Positions 55,027-62,984 of a stretch of DNA of 64,000 nucleotides are shown here, in pieces; positions within the stretch are counted from its first letter, which is position 1, and every line of letters begins with the position of its first letter. The translations under genes and the position numbers were made by a program. The notes below the pieces were generated by a model, which did not search any database, was not told the origin of the DNA, and saw only the letters and a program-made list of their open reading frames with translations. Location of the stretch: NCBI RefSeq assembly GCF_014217835.1, contig NZ_CP055263.1, forward strand, positions 806,001-870,000, in the 5' to 3' direction. This DNA is from Metabacillus sp. KUDC1714. Lineage in GTDB: Bacteria; Bacillota; Bacilli; Bacillales; Bacillaceae.

Positions 55027-55710
55027 ATGAATACTACTAATTTTTCAGATATTTTCAAATCAAGCTTTTTAGAAACAACCTCTTCATTTTCATTAATTGA
55101 TTCACTACTTGGACTAGGTGTAGCGTTTTTAGTCGGGCTGTGTATTTATGCAGTATATAAGAAAACATTTAACGGTGTTATTTACTCACATTCGTTCAAT
55201 ATTTCATTAATTATTATGACAATGGCAACAGCTCTAGTCATTATGGGAATTAGTCAAAACGTATTATTATCACTTGGTATGGTTGGAGCATTATCTATCG
55301 TTCGTTTCCGTACGCCAATAAAAGATCCAATGGATTTAGTTTACTTATTCTGGTCAGTCATTGCTGGTATTTTAAGTGGTGCAGGATTTATTTTATTAGC
55401 TATCATCGGTTCGGTCCTAATTGGTCTTGTTATTATTTTATTTGCAAACAAAATTAAAGTGGACAACCCGTATCTATTAGTTGTGAAATTTGATAAAAAC
55501 TCTGTCGGAGAACAAATTGAACAGATTATGAGTGAAAAAACGAAAAAATTCTCATTAAAATCTAAATCTATTATTCAAGATTATGAGATTGAAGTGACAT
55601 ATGAAATTCGTGTAAAAGAAAACGATGCGGAAATTGCATCAGAAATATCTACTATTCAAGGCGTGCGTTCCGCAGTCATGCTAAGCTATGATGGCAACTT
55701 TACAGCCTAA
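55027..55710 (+). CDS. DUF4956 membrane protein
   Basis: A 227-residue protein after AGGAGAG with about four transmembrane segments (about 25-45, 55-75, 80-100, 108-140) and the family hallmark LGMVGALSIVRFRTPIKDPMDLVYLFW at about 85-111. The C-terminal 75 residues are cytoplasmic and mixed alpha/beta. Function is unknown; the gene is a habitual neighbour of VTC-domain genes. It starts 29 bases after that gene, so both share an mRNA. Confidence 0.9.
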   Translation: MNTTNFSDIFKSSFLETTSSFSLIDSLLGLGVAFLVGLCIYAVYKKTFNGVIYSHSFNISLIIMTMATALVIMGISQNVLLSLGMVGALSIVRFRTPIKDPMDLVYLFWSVIAGILSGAGFILLAIIGSVLIGLVIILFANKIKVDNPYLLVVKFDKNSVGEQIEQIMSEKTKKFSLKSKSIIQDYEIEVTYEIRVKENDAEIASEISTIQGVRSAVMLSYDGNFTA

Positions 55711-55807
55711 GTAAATGATCCTAAGTAGATCTTTAGCATTTTAGATCTACTTTATTTCATAATAAAACGTATCGAGTAAACAAACAGCTTACGATACTTA
55801 AATAAGG

Positions 55808-57928
55808 ATGATTAAGAGGATGATTAAAAAAGTTAATAGGTTCATTCCATTATTGTTTGGTATTGCTTTAATCATCAGTGGTTGTAGTAGCGATACGAAG
55901 ACAAGTAGTACACAGGCCTCTGAACTAGTAAATAATCTAGTTACTTATGCCAGTGATGATTTATATACTGATTGGCAAGAAGATAATGTGACATTTATTA
56001 AGTTGAGTGAAACAACAGCAACTGTGGCTGAGAATGATGGTGTCATTGTTGAAGATAATCAAATATTGATTCGAACAACCGGAACTTATGTTGTAGAAGG
56101 AACTTTAAAGGATGGACAAATTGTTGTAGATGCAGAAGATGCAGGTACCGTTCGCATCATATTAAATGGAGCAACGATTAACTCTTCAACAAGTGCACCC
56201 ATTTATGTAAAGCAAGCAGATAAAACGGTGATATCTCTTGAGAAAAACACAAAAAATATCCTATCTGATGCAACAGAATATGTTTATGAAGATGAAGAAG
56301 CAGATGAACCAGAAGCAGCAGATGAACCAGAAGCAGCAATTTTTAGTAAAGATGATTTGACGATCAACGGTTCTGGATCGTTAAACGTATCAGGAAATTT
56401 TAAAGATGGTATTACAAGTCGCGATAACTTAAAAATTACAGGTGGTAACCTAGAAGTTACTTCTGTAGATGATGGGATTGTTGGTCGAGATTTATTAGCC
56501 ATGAAAAATGCCACTATTTCAGTAGTAGCAACTGGTGATGGTGTGAAAGCTTCAAACGATGAAGACGAGAAAAAAGGTAACATTATTTTGGAAAGTGGTT
56601 CTTTAACTGTTCAAGCAAAAGGTGATGGCGTTCAAGCTGAGAAGGCAGTAACTGTAATAGACGGTGAATATTCCATTGTAGCAGGTGGCGGTAGCCCAGA
56701 AACAATCGAGAGCGCTTCTGAAATTGGTGGTGCTTTCGGTAATCGAGAATTTAATAACGATGGTACAAATGAGGTAAGAACAAACTCAGCAGAAATGCCA
56801 AGCGGTGGCACACCTCCTGAGGAAATGACAGGTGAACCACCACAAAGACCAACTGATGAAGCTACGGAAGAAGCAGATTCAGAGGATACAATCAGTACAA
56901 AAGGTATAAAAGCAGGTACTGAAATTATTATTGCTGGTGGAACATTTACAATTGACTCCCTTGAGGATGCACTTCATAGTGATCAAGATGTCTCTATTTC
57001 TGATGGCAAGGTCCTTATTTCTACCGGAGATGACGGTATTCATGGCGATGCAAATGTAGCGATTAACGGTGGAGAAATTAATATTGATAAAAGCAAAGAA
57101 GGTATCGAAGGAATGAATATTACGATTGCTGACGGTACCATTCACGTTAATGCAGCAGATGATGGAGTCAATAATAATGGAGGTAGTAGTGAATTCGGTA
57201 TGCCTGGTATGGCGATGAACGTATCTGGAGCTTCCGAAGAAACAGAAACAGCTGAAGAAGAGACAGCCGCAGAAGAAACGTCTGAAGAAGGTAAATTATT
57301 AATTGAGGGTGGCTACTTATATGTAAATGCGAATGGTGACGGACTTGATTCAAATACAGCAATAAAAATGACCGGTGGAACGGTTCTTGTATATGGACCT
57401 TCTTCATCTGGGAATGGGTCTCTAGATTACGATCAGTCCTTCATTATTGAGGGTGGTACTTTAGTTGCTGCTGGTAGTAGTGGTATGGCACAAGGTATTT
57501 CAGAAGACTCCAATCAAAATGCCATCATGATGACATTCACTGAATTCCAAGAAGCAGGAACAACAATGTATGTCGAGGATAGCAATGGTGAACAAGTATT
57601 TGCAATTGCTCCTGAAAAACAATATCAAACCATTTTAATTAGCACACCAGAGCTACAAAATGAACAAACGTATACGCTCAGCTCAGGTGGTGTTTTAACG
57701 GGTGAAAATAGAGACGGAGTGTATAATACTGCAGAATATAAAGCAGGTTCACAATCTGTAGAATATACATTATCTGGTGTGATGACGTACTTAGACGAAT
57801 CCGGTGTAACAGAAGCACCGGCAAATGGAAGATTTGGCGGTAACGGCGGTGGTCGTAGCGGTATGGAAGAAAGAAATCCATTTAACGCAGATCAAAACAC
57901 ACAGACAGAAGCAGGACAAGATCAATAA
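55808..57928 (+). CDS. Cthe_2159-type (carbohydrate-binding) surface lipoprotein
   Basis: A 706-residue precursor with lipobox LIISGC (Cys26). The bulk (about 60-600) is a series of G-x-L-x-V / D-DG-I repeat strands such as LEVTSVDDGIVGRDLL, ILISTGDDGIHGDANV and YLYVNANGDGLDSN, forming a right-handed beta-helix like Cthe_2159, which binds acidic sugars and cellulose with Ca2+. Three acidic low-complexity linkers interrupt it: near 160 (EADEPEAADEPEAA, a tandem repeat in the DNA too), near 325-350 (E/T/P-rich), and near 460 (ETAEEETAAEETSEE). The C-terminal 40 residues are Gly/Asn-rich. ATG 55820 is an alternative start. It completes the VTC-DUF4956 cluster. Confidence 0.86.
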   Translation: MIKRMIKKVNRFIPLLFGIALIISGCSSDTKTSSTQASELVNNLVTYASDDLYTDWQEDNVTFIKLSETTATVAENDGVIVEDNQILIRTTGTYVVEGTLKDGQIVVDAEDAGTVRIILNGATINSSTSAPIYVKQADKTVISLEKNTKNILSDATEYVYEDEEADEPEAADEPEAAIFSKDDLTINGSGSLNVSGNFKDGITSRDNLKITGGNLEVTSVDDGIVGRDLLAMKNATISVVATGDGVKASNDEDEKKGNIILESGSLTVQAKGDGVQAEKAVTVIDGEYSIVAGGGSPETIESASEIGGAFGNREFNNDGTNEVRTNSAEMPSGGTPPEEMTGEPPQRPTDEATEEADSEDTISTKGIKAGTEIIIAGGTFTIDSLEDALHSDQDVSISDGKVLISTGDDGIHGDANVAINGGEINIDKSKEGIEGMNITIADGTIHVNAADDGVNNNGGSSEFGMPGMAMNVSGASEETETAEEETAAEETSEEGKLLIEGGYLYVNANGDGLDSNTAIKMTGGTVLVYGPSSSGNGSLDYDQSFIIEGGTLVAAGSSGMAQGISEDSNQNAIMMTFTEFQEAGTTMYVEDSNGEQVFAIAPEKQYQTILISTPELQNEQTYTLSSGGVLTGENRDGVYNTAEYKAGSQSVEYTLSGVMTYLDESGVTEAPANGRFGGNGGGRSGMEERNPFNADQNTQTEAGQDQ

Positions 57929-57940
57929 AGTGAGACCAAG

Positions 57941-57982
57941 AATAGTAGCACAAACTGATACAAAGTTTGTGTTACTATTTTT
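57941..57982 (+). terminator. Terminator of the VTC-DUF4956-lipoprotein unit
   Basis: AATAGTAGCACAAACT / AGTTTGTGTTACTATT forms a long stem followed by TTTTTT. Confidence 0.9.
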
Positions 57983-58067
57983 TGAATTATCGAATTACCA
58001 ATCAAAATGTTTTGAATAGTATGAAAATGGATAGTATAATAGAAAAAAGGTCAAGGAGTGATTCTTC

Positions 58068-58262
58068 ATGGAAAAGAATTTGCTTAATTCACCACAACCC
58101 GAGGTAAATGTCATAGACTCTTTATTTGCTGAAATGGTGTTAGACAATGCTTTGCTTAATTTCCGAAAAGAGAAAATCCACGAGAAAATTGACCAGTCCT
58201 TACGAGACCGAAACAAAAGCGAATTCCTACGATATACAGAAGAATTAAAGAACATTTCTTAA
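58068..58262 (+). CDS. IDEAL-domain small protein
   Basis: A 64-residue protein beginning MEKNLLNSPQPEVNVIDSLFA after AAGGAGTGATTCTTC. The C-terminal half, with IHEKIDQSLRDRNKSEFLRYTEELK, matches the IDEAL domain (ID.AL..RD...F..LT.EL pattern) found in Bacillaceae. The domain occurs in small proteins and in larger regulators such as YpiB-type proteins; its role is not established. It is monocistronic, with a terminator 65 bases later. Confidence 0.8.
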   Translation: MEKNLLNSPQPEVNVIDSLFAEMVLDNALLNFRKEKIHEKIDQSLRDRNKSEFLRYTEELKNIS

Positions 58263-58324
58263 TTATTCTATAGGGTAGGAATAAGTTTGAGAGTAAAAGA
58301 AATATGCTTAGCTTAATAATAATC

Positions 58325-58364
58325 AAGAAGCCCAACCTAAAACATTTAGATTGGGCTTCTTTTG
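58325..58364. terminator. Bidirectional terminator, IDEAL gene / LCP gene
   Basis: AAGAAGCCCAA / TTGGGCTTCTTTT forms an 11-bp stem with a T-run. Confidence 0.85.
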
Positions 58365-58409
58365 TTTATATGTGTTGGTGACTACCAGGAATTAGATTCA
58401 TTCCCCATC

Positions 58410-59387
58410 TCACTTATCCTCTTCATTTTGACCGTCACTATTATGATTTTCTCCCTCAATAAATTTTTTAATAGCTTCCTTATTTTGTTGAAAATCCACC
58501 TCTAATACTTCTCCAATATCCTCATAACGTATATTTTGAAAACTGCCATTTTCAGGGATACGGAGAGTCTCTAAATCTCCTTTATTATTTGTCACAAAGT
58601 CTTTTCCGATCGTAAATAGTGTAGTAGTTTCAATATTTGTATCCACATATGAATTCAAGACACCCAATAGCTTAGGGAGTTTCGCTACATTACGAAGACT
58701 TACAGAATCCTCCACAATTTTTGAAACAACTTCTTGCTGTCTTTGTACTCTTCCAAAATCACTCAAACGATCTTGGCGATAACGGACATAGCCCAACAGC
58801 TCTTTCCCATGAAGGGTTTGCTTACCTTTTTCTATCTCCATTCCGATTCCAGAAGTCATTAAATGTGGTACATCCACTTGAATGCCATTTGGAACGAGAA
58901 TATCTACAGCCTCTTCGAATCCTTTAAAATCTACAATCGCGTAATAATTAATATCTAGACTAAAATTTTCTTTAATGGTTTTCCTCAGTAATTCTGGACC
59001 TCCATATGCATAAGCAGCATTTAATTTTTGCTTCCCATGTCCTGGAATTGATACATACATATCACGCATAAACGAAATAAGTTTAACCGAATGAGTACGT
59101 TGATCATAGTGTGCTACCATAATCGTATCCGTTCTAGCTTGTTTTTCCCCTCTAGAATCACTACCTAATAAAAGAACGTTTACATCACCTATTTCATTTT
59201 TCTTCCCTTGAAAAGCATGGTTTCCTTGATCATTTTTAAAAGTTTTATTGTTACCTTCTAATGTCCCTTGTATGTACTGATAAACACTATATACTCCAAT
59301 AATGAAGACAAAAAGAATAAGAAGCGCTCCAAATACTCTTCCCCATCTTAGTCTTACTCTCTTTCTTTTCTTTTTCAGCTCTCCCAT
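58410..59387 (-). CDS. LytR-CpsA-Psr (LCP) family cell-wall ligase
   Basis: A 325-residue membrane protein with a very basic N-terminal tail, one transmembrane helix (about 17-40) and an extracytoplasmic LCP domain: NVLLLGSDSRGEKQARTDTIMVAHYD, KLISFMRDMYVSIPGHGKQKLNAAYAYGG, and LLGYVRYRQDRLSDFGRVQRQQEV. The Arg and Asp residues bind the polyprenyl-pyrophosphate substrate. Family members attach teichoic acids or polysaccharides to peptidoglycan. It is monocistronic. The C terminus is acidic and disordered. Confidence 0.92.
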   Translation of the reverse strand: MGELKKKRKRVRLRWGRVFGALLILFVFIIGVYSVYQYIQGTLEGNNKTFKNDQGNHAFQGKKNEIGDVNVLLLGSDSRGEKQARTDTIMVAHYDQRTHSVKLISFMRDMYVSIPGHGKQKLNAAYAYGGPELLRKTIKENFSLDINYYAIVDFKGFEEAVDILVPNGIQVDVPHLMTSGIGMEIEKGKQTLHGKELLGYVRYRQDRLSDFGRVQRQQEVVSKIVEDSVSLRNVAKLPKLLGVLNSYVDTNIETTTLFTIGKDFVTNNKGDLETLRIPENGSFQNIRYEDIGEVLEVDFQQNKEAIKKFIEGENHNSDGQNEEDK

Positions 59388-59649
59388 AACTTACACCACC
59401 TAAACGTAATAACACATTACGAGCCCTCGTTTCTTTTATCGTAAAAGGACTACTGCTAATTATTTAAGGTTAACGACAAAATACTAAAATACCTATCTTG
59501 TTAATAACTTATATATAGTAAAATCAACTCATGAAGTAATCATTCTCCCATAACAAGTTTTCATTTGTTCGTAATTATGATTACATTTGTTTAAAATTTA
59601 GGTTACATTTTTCTCGTCTTTGACATCGCTACAGATTTTAGAGTATCTA

Positions 59650-59685
59650 AAAAAGGCTAGGACGTGATTTCATCCTGGCCTTTTA
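59650..59685 (-). terminator. Terminator of the patatin gene
   Basis: On the minus strand AAGGCCAGGATG / CGTCCTAGCCTTTT closes a hairpin with a TTTTTT tail. The rest of the 59388-59710 gap contains the LCP promoter region (AT-rich, two TTACATTTGTTT-like segments) but no other clear feature. Confidence 0.75.
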
Positions 59686-59710
59686 GCAGCAATAGCACTA
59701 TTTCTTTATA

Positions 59711-60628
59711 TTAAATCTTTTCTTTTTGCTTTCGTTTAGCCTTATGCTTTTCAAAATCCCACTTCGATAAAAATTCCTTAGCGGAAGTATAACCTGAATG
59801 ATAGAGAAATTCGATTTCATCCTTATTTAGTTCAAAATCAGTTGTGGTGATACCGCCAGTCGGAATTTTAATCGTACGTTCATTCGTTTCTTCGTTGAGA
59901 TGTCGCAAATCATGTGCTTGAAGCATCGTTTTAAAAATATTTTTAAAAAGGTGTAACGGGGTTGGTATAACAGCCCCAATATCAACTTCATCTTTTACAA
60001 AACGGAAGCCGAACGTTGGGAAACGGGGGTTATCAGTATCATATAACCATATTGGAAAATTACTAAGTAATCCCCCATCTAAAATATAGGATTTGTTGTT
60101 GTCTTTAGATTTCCAAATAACCGGACGGAAGAAAAATGGTATTGAAGCACTCATCATAATCGCGGTTGAAACTTTTAAATCAGCAGGAGTCATCCCATAG
60201 CGATCCAAATCATCTGGCAAAATAAGCATTTGTCCATTTGAAACATCTGAAGCGATAATTTTTAATTTCCCATCTGGTAGATCTGCAAATGTCCTAATGC
60301 CTTTTTCTGAAAGAATAGCATCCATCCATGTTTCAAGATAATCATTTTTATAAATTCCAAGATGGACCATTAGCTCCAAAAAGCTGCCGATAAGGGGAAT
60401 TCGATTCAGGATTGTCAACCCTCGAAATTTAGAATAATCCATTTCTTTAAACCTATCTCTAATTTCATAGCTTTTAAAACCGCTTGCTAACAGAGCAGCT
60501 ATTACGGCACCTGCTGATGTTCCTGCTAGTCTTTCCCATTCTACGTTTTCCTCTTCCATGGCTTGAATCGCTCCAATAAAAGCAATTCCCCTCACCCCAC
60601 CACCTTCAAAAACCGCATCTATCTTCAA
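59711..60628 (-). CDS. Patatin-like phospholipase
   Basis: A 305-residue protein. The frame is open to 60703, but the strong site AAAGGAGG six bases before TTG 60628 gives a normal N terminus, MKIDAVFEGGGVRGIAF. The patatin domain has the oxyanion-hole GGGVRGIAFIGAI, the catalytic Ser in GTSAGAVIA and the catalytic Asp in YILDGGLLSNFP. It would hydrolyse acyl esters of phospholipids or lysophospholipids in the cytoplasm or at the membrane. No signal peptide. It is downstream of the dctB gene on the same strand, 105 bases away. Confidence 0.9.
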   Translation of the reverse strand: MKIDAVFEGGGVRGIAFIGAIQAMEEENVEWERLAGTSAGAVIAALLASGFKSYEIRDRFKEMDYSKFRGLTILNRIPLIGSFLELMVHLGIYKNDYLETWMDAILSEKGIRTFADLPDGKLKIIASDVSNGQMLILPDDLDRYGMTPADLKVSTAIMMSASIPFFFRPVIWKSKDNNKSYILDGGLLSNFPIWLYDTDNPRFPTFGFRFVKDEVDIGAVIPTPLHLFKNIFKTMLQAHDLRHLNEETNERTIKIPTGGITTTDFELNKDEIEFLYHSGYTSAKEFLSKWDFEKHKAKRKQKEKI

Positions 60629-60733
60629 TTTTTGCCTCCTTTCTATTAGAGTTAATATATTATATAGATTTACGATATTATTTGTGTATATAGAGGCGTA
60701 CAAACCTTTTACAACATGAAGAAAGGTACAATA

Positions 60734-61795
60734 CTACTGCTTCTCCATATCCTTAACTCTTTCCTCTACAAATTCTTTTACAAAATCCTCAGTCACATGC
60801 TGAAGAAACGATTGATATACCGGCTGAAGATTATCAAGCCATTTCCCCTGTTCTTCTTCGGTTAAATAATGAATGTCAATTGAGGATTCTCTCTCTATCA
60901 CACCTAATTGAGCTTTGTTCATTTTCATCGACTCTTCTAACATCCAGGTAGTTGTCTCATCCATTGCATCTGTCAAACTAGATTGAACATCTTCAGGGAG
61001 ATGATCCCAAAACTCTTTATTCATTAACACAGCATAGCCTAAAAAACCGTGGTTACTTATTGTCATATAATTTTGAAGCTCATATAGACGTCTAGAATAT
61101 ATATTAGAAATTGTATTTTCCTGTCCTTCAAACTTTTCCTCTTCTAATGACATATAGACTTGATCAAAAGGCATAACGATCGGCTCAGCTCCTAGGCGTT
61201 CAAACTGTTCTTCAATCATAGCGCTTGGCATAATCCGAAAACGTTGACCCTTAAAATCTTCAGGCTTTTTCAATGAACTTTCACTGCTTGTCATTTGTTT
61301 AAAGCCATTGCTCCATAATGCCATCCCTGTTATGTTTTCATCTTCATGGAGCCGTAAAAAGCTGTTTCCAATTTCACTAGAAAAGACAGACGTGATATCC
61401 TCGTTTTTTTGAAACAAAAAGGGTAGATCAAATAGTCCCCATTCAGGTGCTAGTTTTGTCATTTTTGATAAGGACGGTGCAATCATTTGAACATCGTTAT
61501 TCATTAACGCATCTAACTCTTGTTCATCAGTATATAGAGTACCATTTGGGATCACCTCTACTTTAACTAAACCATCTGTTTTTTCATCAGCTAATTCAGC
61601 AAATTTCTGCGCAGCTAAACCTTTGGGCGTATTTTCAGCAACAACGTGGCTAAATCGAATAATGATTTGATCTGACAATCCCTCTTGTTCATCGTCAAAA
61701 CTAATTTCTTCCTGTTTAAATCGATCAAAAGGATAAAAAAAGATAGCTAAGATCATGATCATCACAAAGAAACTCGAGCCTATTAAATACTTCAT
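60734..61795 (-). CDS. dctB: TRAP/DctP-type C4-dicarboxylate binding protein, DctB-like
   Basis: About 353 residues. The frame is open to 61852, but the ATG at 61795 (MKYLIGSSFFVMIMILAIFF) opens directly into a membrane anchor/signal helix. DctP-family motifs are RFSHVVAENTPKGLAAQKFAELADEK, FDLPFLF, FKGQRFRIMPSAMIEEQFERLGAEPIVMPF and FEGQENTISNIYSRR. In B. subtilis the equivalent (YdbE/DctB) is not part of a transporter but a co-sensor with kinase DctS. No TRAP permease genes are present, and a DctS-like gene lies across the repeat array, supporting the co-sensor role. Confidence 0.88.
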   Translation of the reverse strand: MKYLIGSSFFVMIMILAIFFYPFDRFKQEEISFDDEQEGLSDQIIIRFSHVVAENTPKGLAAQKFAELADEKTDGLVKVEVIPNGTLYTDEQELDALMNNDVQMIAPSLSKMTKLAPEWGLFDLPFLFQKNEDITSVFSSEIGNSFLRLHEDENITGMALWSNGFKQMTSSESSLKKPEDFKGQRFRIMPSAMIEEQFERLGAEPIVMPFDQVYMSLEEEKFEGQENTISNIYSRRLYELQNYMTISNHGFLGYAVLMNKEFWDHLPEDVQSSLTDAMDETTTWMLEESMKMNKAQLGVIERESSIDIHYLTEEEQGKWLDNLQPVYQSFLQHVTEDFVKEFVEERVKDMEKQ

Positions 61796-61857
61796 CTCTC
61801 TAACTACCCCCATATTTATGTAATAGTAATTGTAACACGCGTCATTTTCCATGGTAA

Positions 61858-62952
61858 AATAAAGTTCAACTTCCTTCAGGGAGAAGTCTTTTCATTCTCA
61901 CTGAAGGTTAGTTGACCTTATCGGACATTTACTGGCAGTTTCACTCATATCGTGCTTCTATCTATTCTTTCATGTAAAGAATAGGTCAGTATACTGCCAG
62001 TTAATGTGGGATAAAGTTCAACTTCCTTCAGGGAGAAGTCTTTTCATTCTCACTGAAGGTTAGTTGACCTTATCGGACATTTACTGGCAGTTTCACTCAT
62101 ATCGTGCTTCTATCTATTCTTTCATGTAAAGAATAGGTCAGTATACTGCCAGTTAATGTGGGATAAAGTTCAACTTCCTTCAGGGAGAAGTCTTTTCATT
62201 CTCACTGAAGGTTAGTTGACCTTATCGGACATTTACTGGCAGTTTCACTCATATCGTGCTTCTATCTATTCTTTCATGTAAAGAATAGGTCAGTATACTG
62301 CCAGTTAATGTGGGATAAAGTTCAACTTCCTTCAGGGAGAAGTCTTTTCATTCTCACTGAAGGTTAGTTGACCTTATCGGACATTTACTGGCAGTTTCAC
62401 TCATATCGTGCTTCTATCTATTCTTTCATGTAAAGAATAGGTCAGTATACTGCCAGTTAATGTGGGATAAAGTTCAACTTCCTTCAGGGAGAAGTCTTTT
62501 CATTCTCACTGAAGGTTAGTTGACCTTATCGGACATTTACTGGCAGTTTCACTCATATCGTGCTTCTATCTATTCTTTCATGTAAAGAATAGGTCAGTAT
62601 ACTGCCAGTTAATGTGGGATAAAGTTCAACTTCCTTCAGGGAGAAGTCTTTTCATTCTCACTGAAGGTTAGTTGACCTTATCGGACATTTACTGGCAGTT
62701 TCACCCGTATCGAGCTTCTATCTATTCTTTCATGTAATGAATAGGTCAGTATACTGCCAGTTAATGTGGGATAAAGTTCAACTTCCTTCAGGGAGAAGTC
62801 TTTTCATTCTCACTGAAGGTTAGTTGACCTTATCGGACATTTACTGCCAGTTTCACTCATATCGAGCTTCTATCTATTCTCTTATGTAAAGAATAGTAGA
62901 ATACTGCCAGTTAATGTGGGGTAAAGTTCAACTTCCTTTAGGAAGAAGTCTT
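61858..62952. repeat. Tandem array of seven 152-bp units plus a partial eighth
   Basis: The unit AAAGTTCAACTTCCTTCAGG... recurs at 61861, 62013, 62165, 62317, 62469, 62621 and 62773 (exactly 152 apart), with a last partial copy from 62923. Units 1-5 are identical by eye; unit 6 has about four substitutions; unit 7 has substitutions and a 2-base deletion. Across the unit junction ACTGCCAGTTAATGT...ACATTTACTGGCAGT flanks TTCAACT...AGTTGA and CCTTCAG...CTGAAGG, giving a hairpin of about 100 nt. The remaining 52 bp hold a second stem, CTATTCTTT / AAAGAATAG. Since 152 is not a multiple of 3 the array is non-coding. It fills the divergent dctB-dctS intergenic space. Confidence 0.95.
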
Positions 62953-62984
62953 AGAAAGAGCCTAAAAAAAGAAAGGAACTCTTT

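Noticed and set aside
61858..62952. CRISPR array
   Set aside because: The repeating unit is 152 bp with no unique spacers and no cas genes nearby; successive units are identical throughout.
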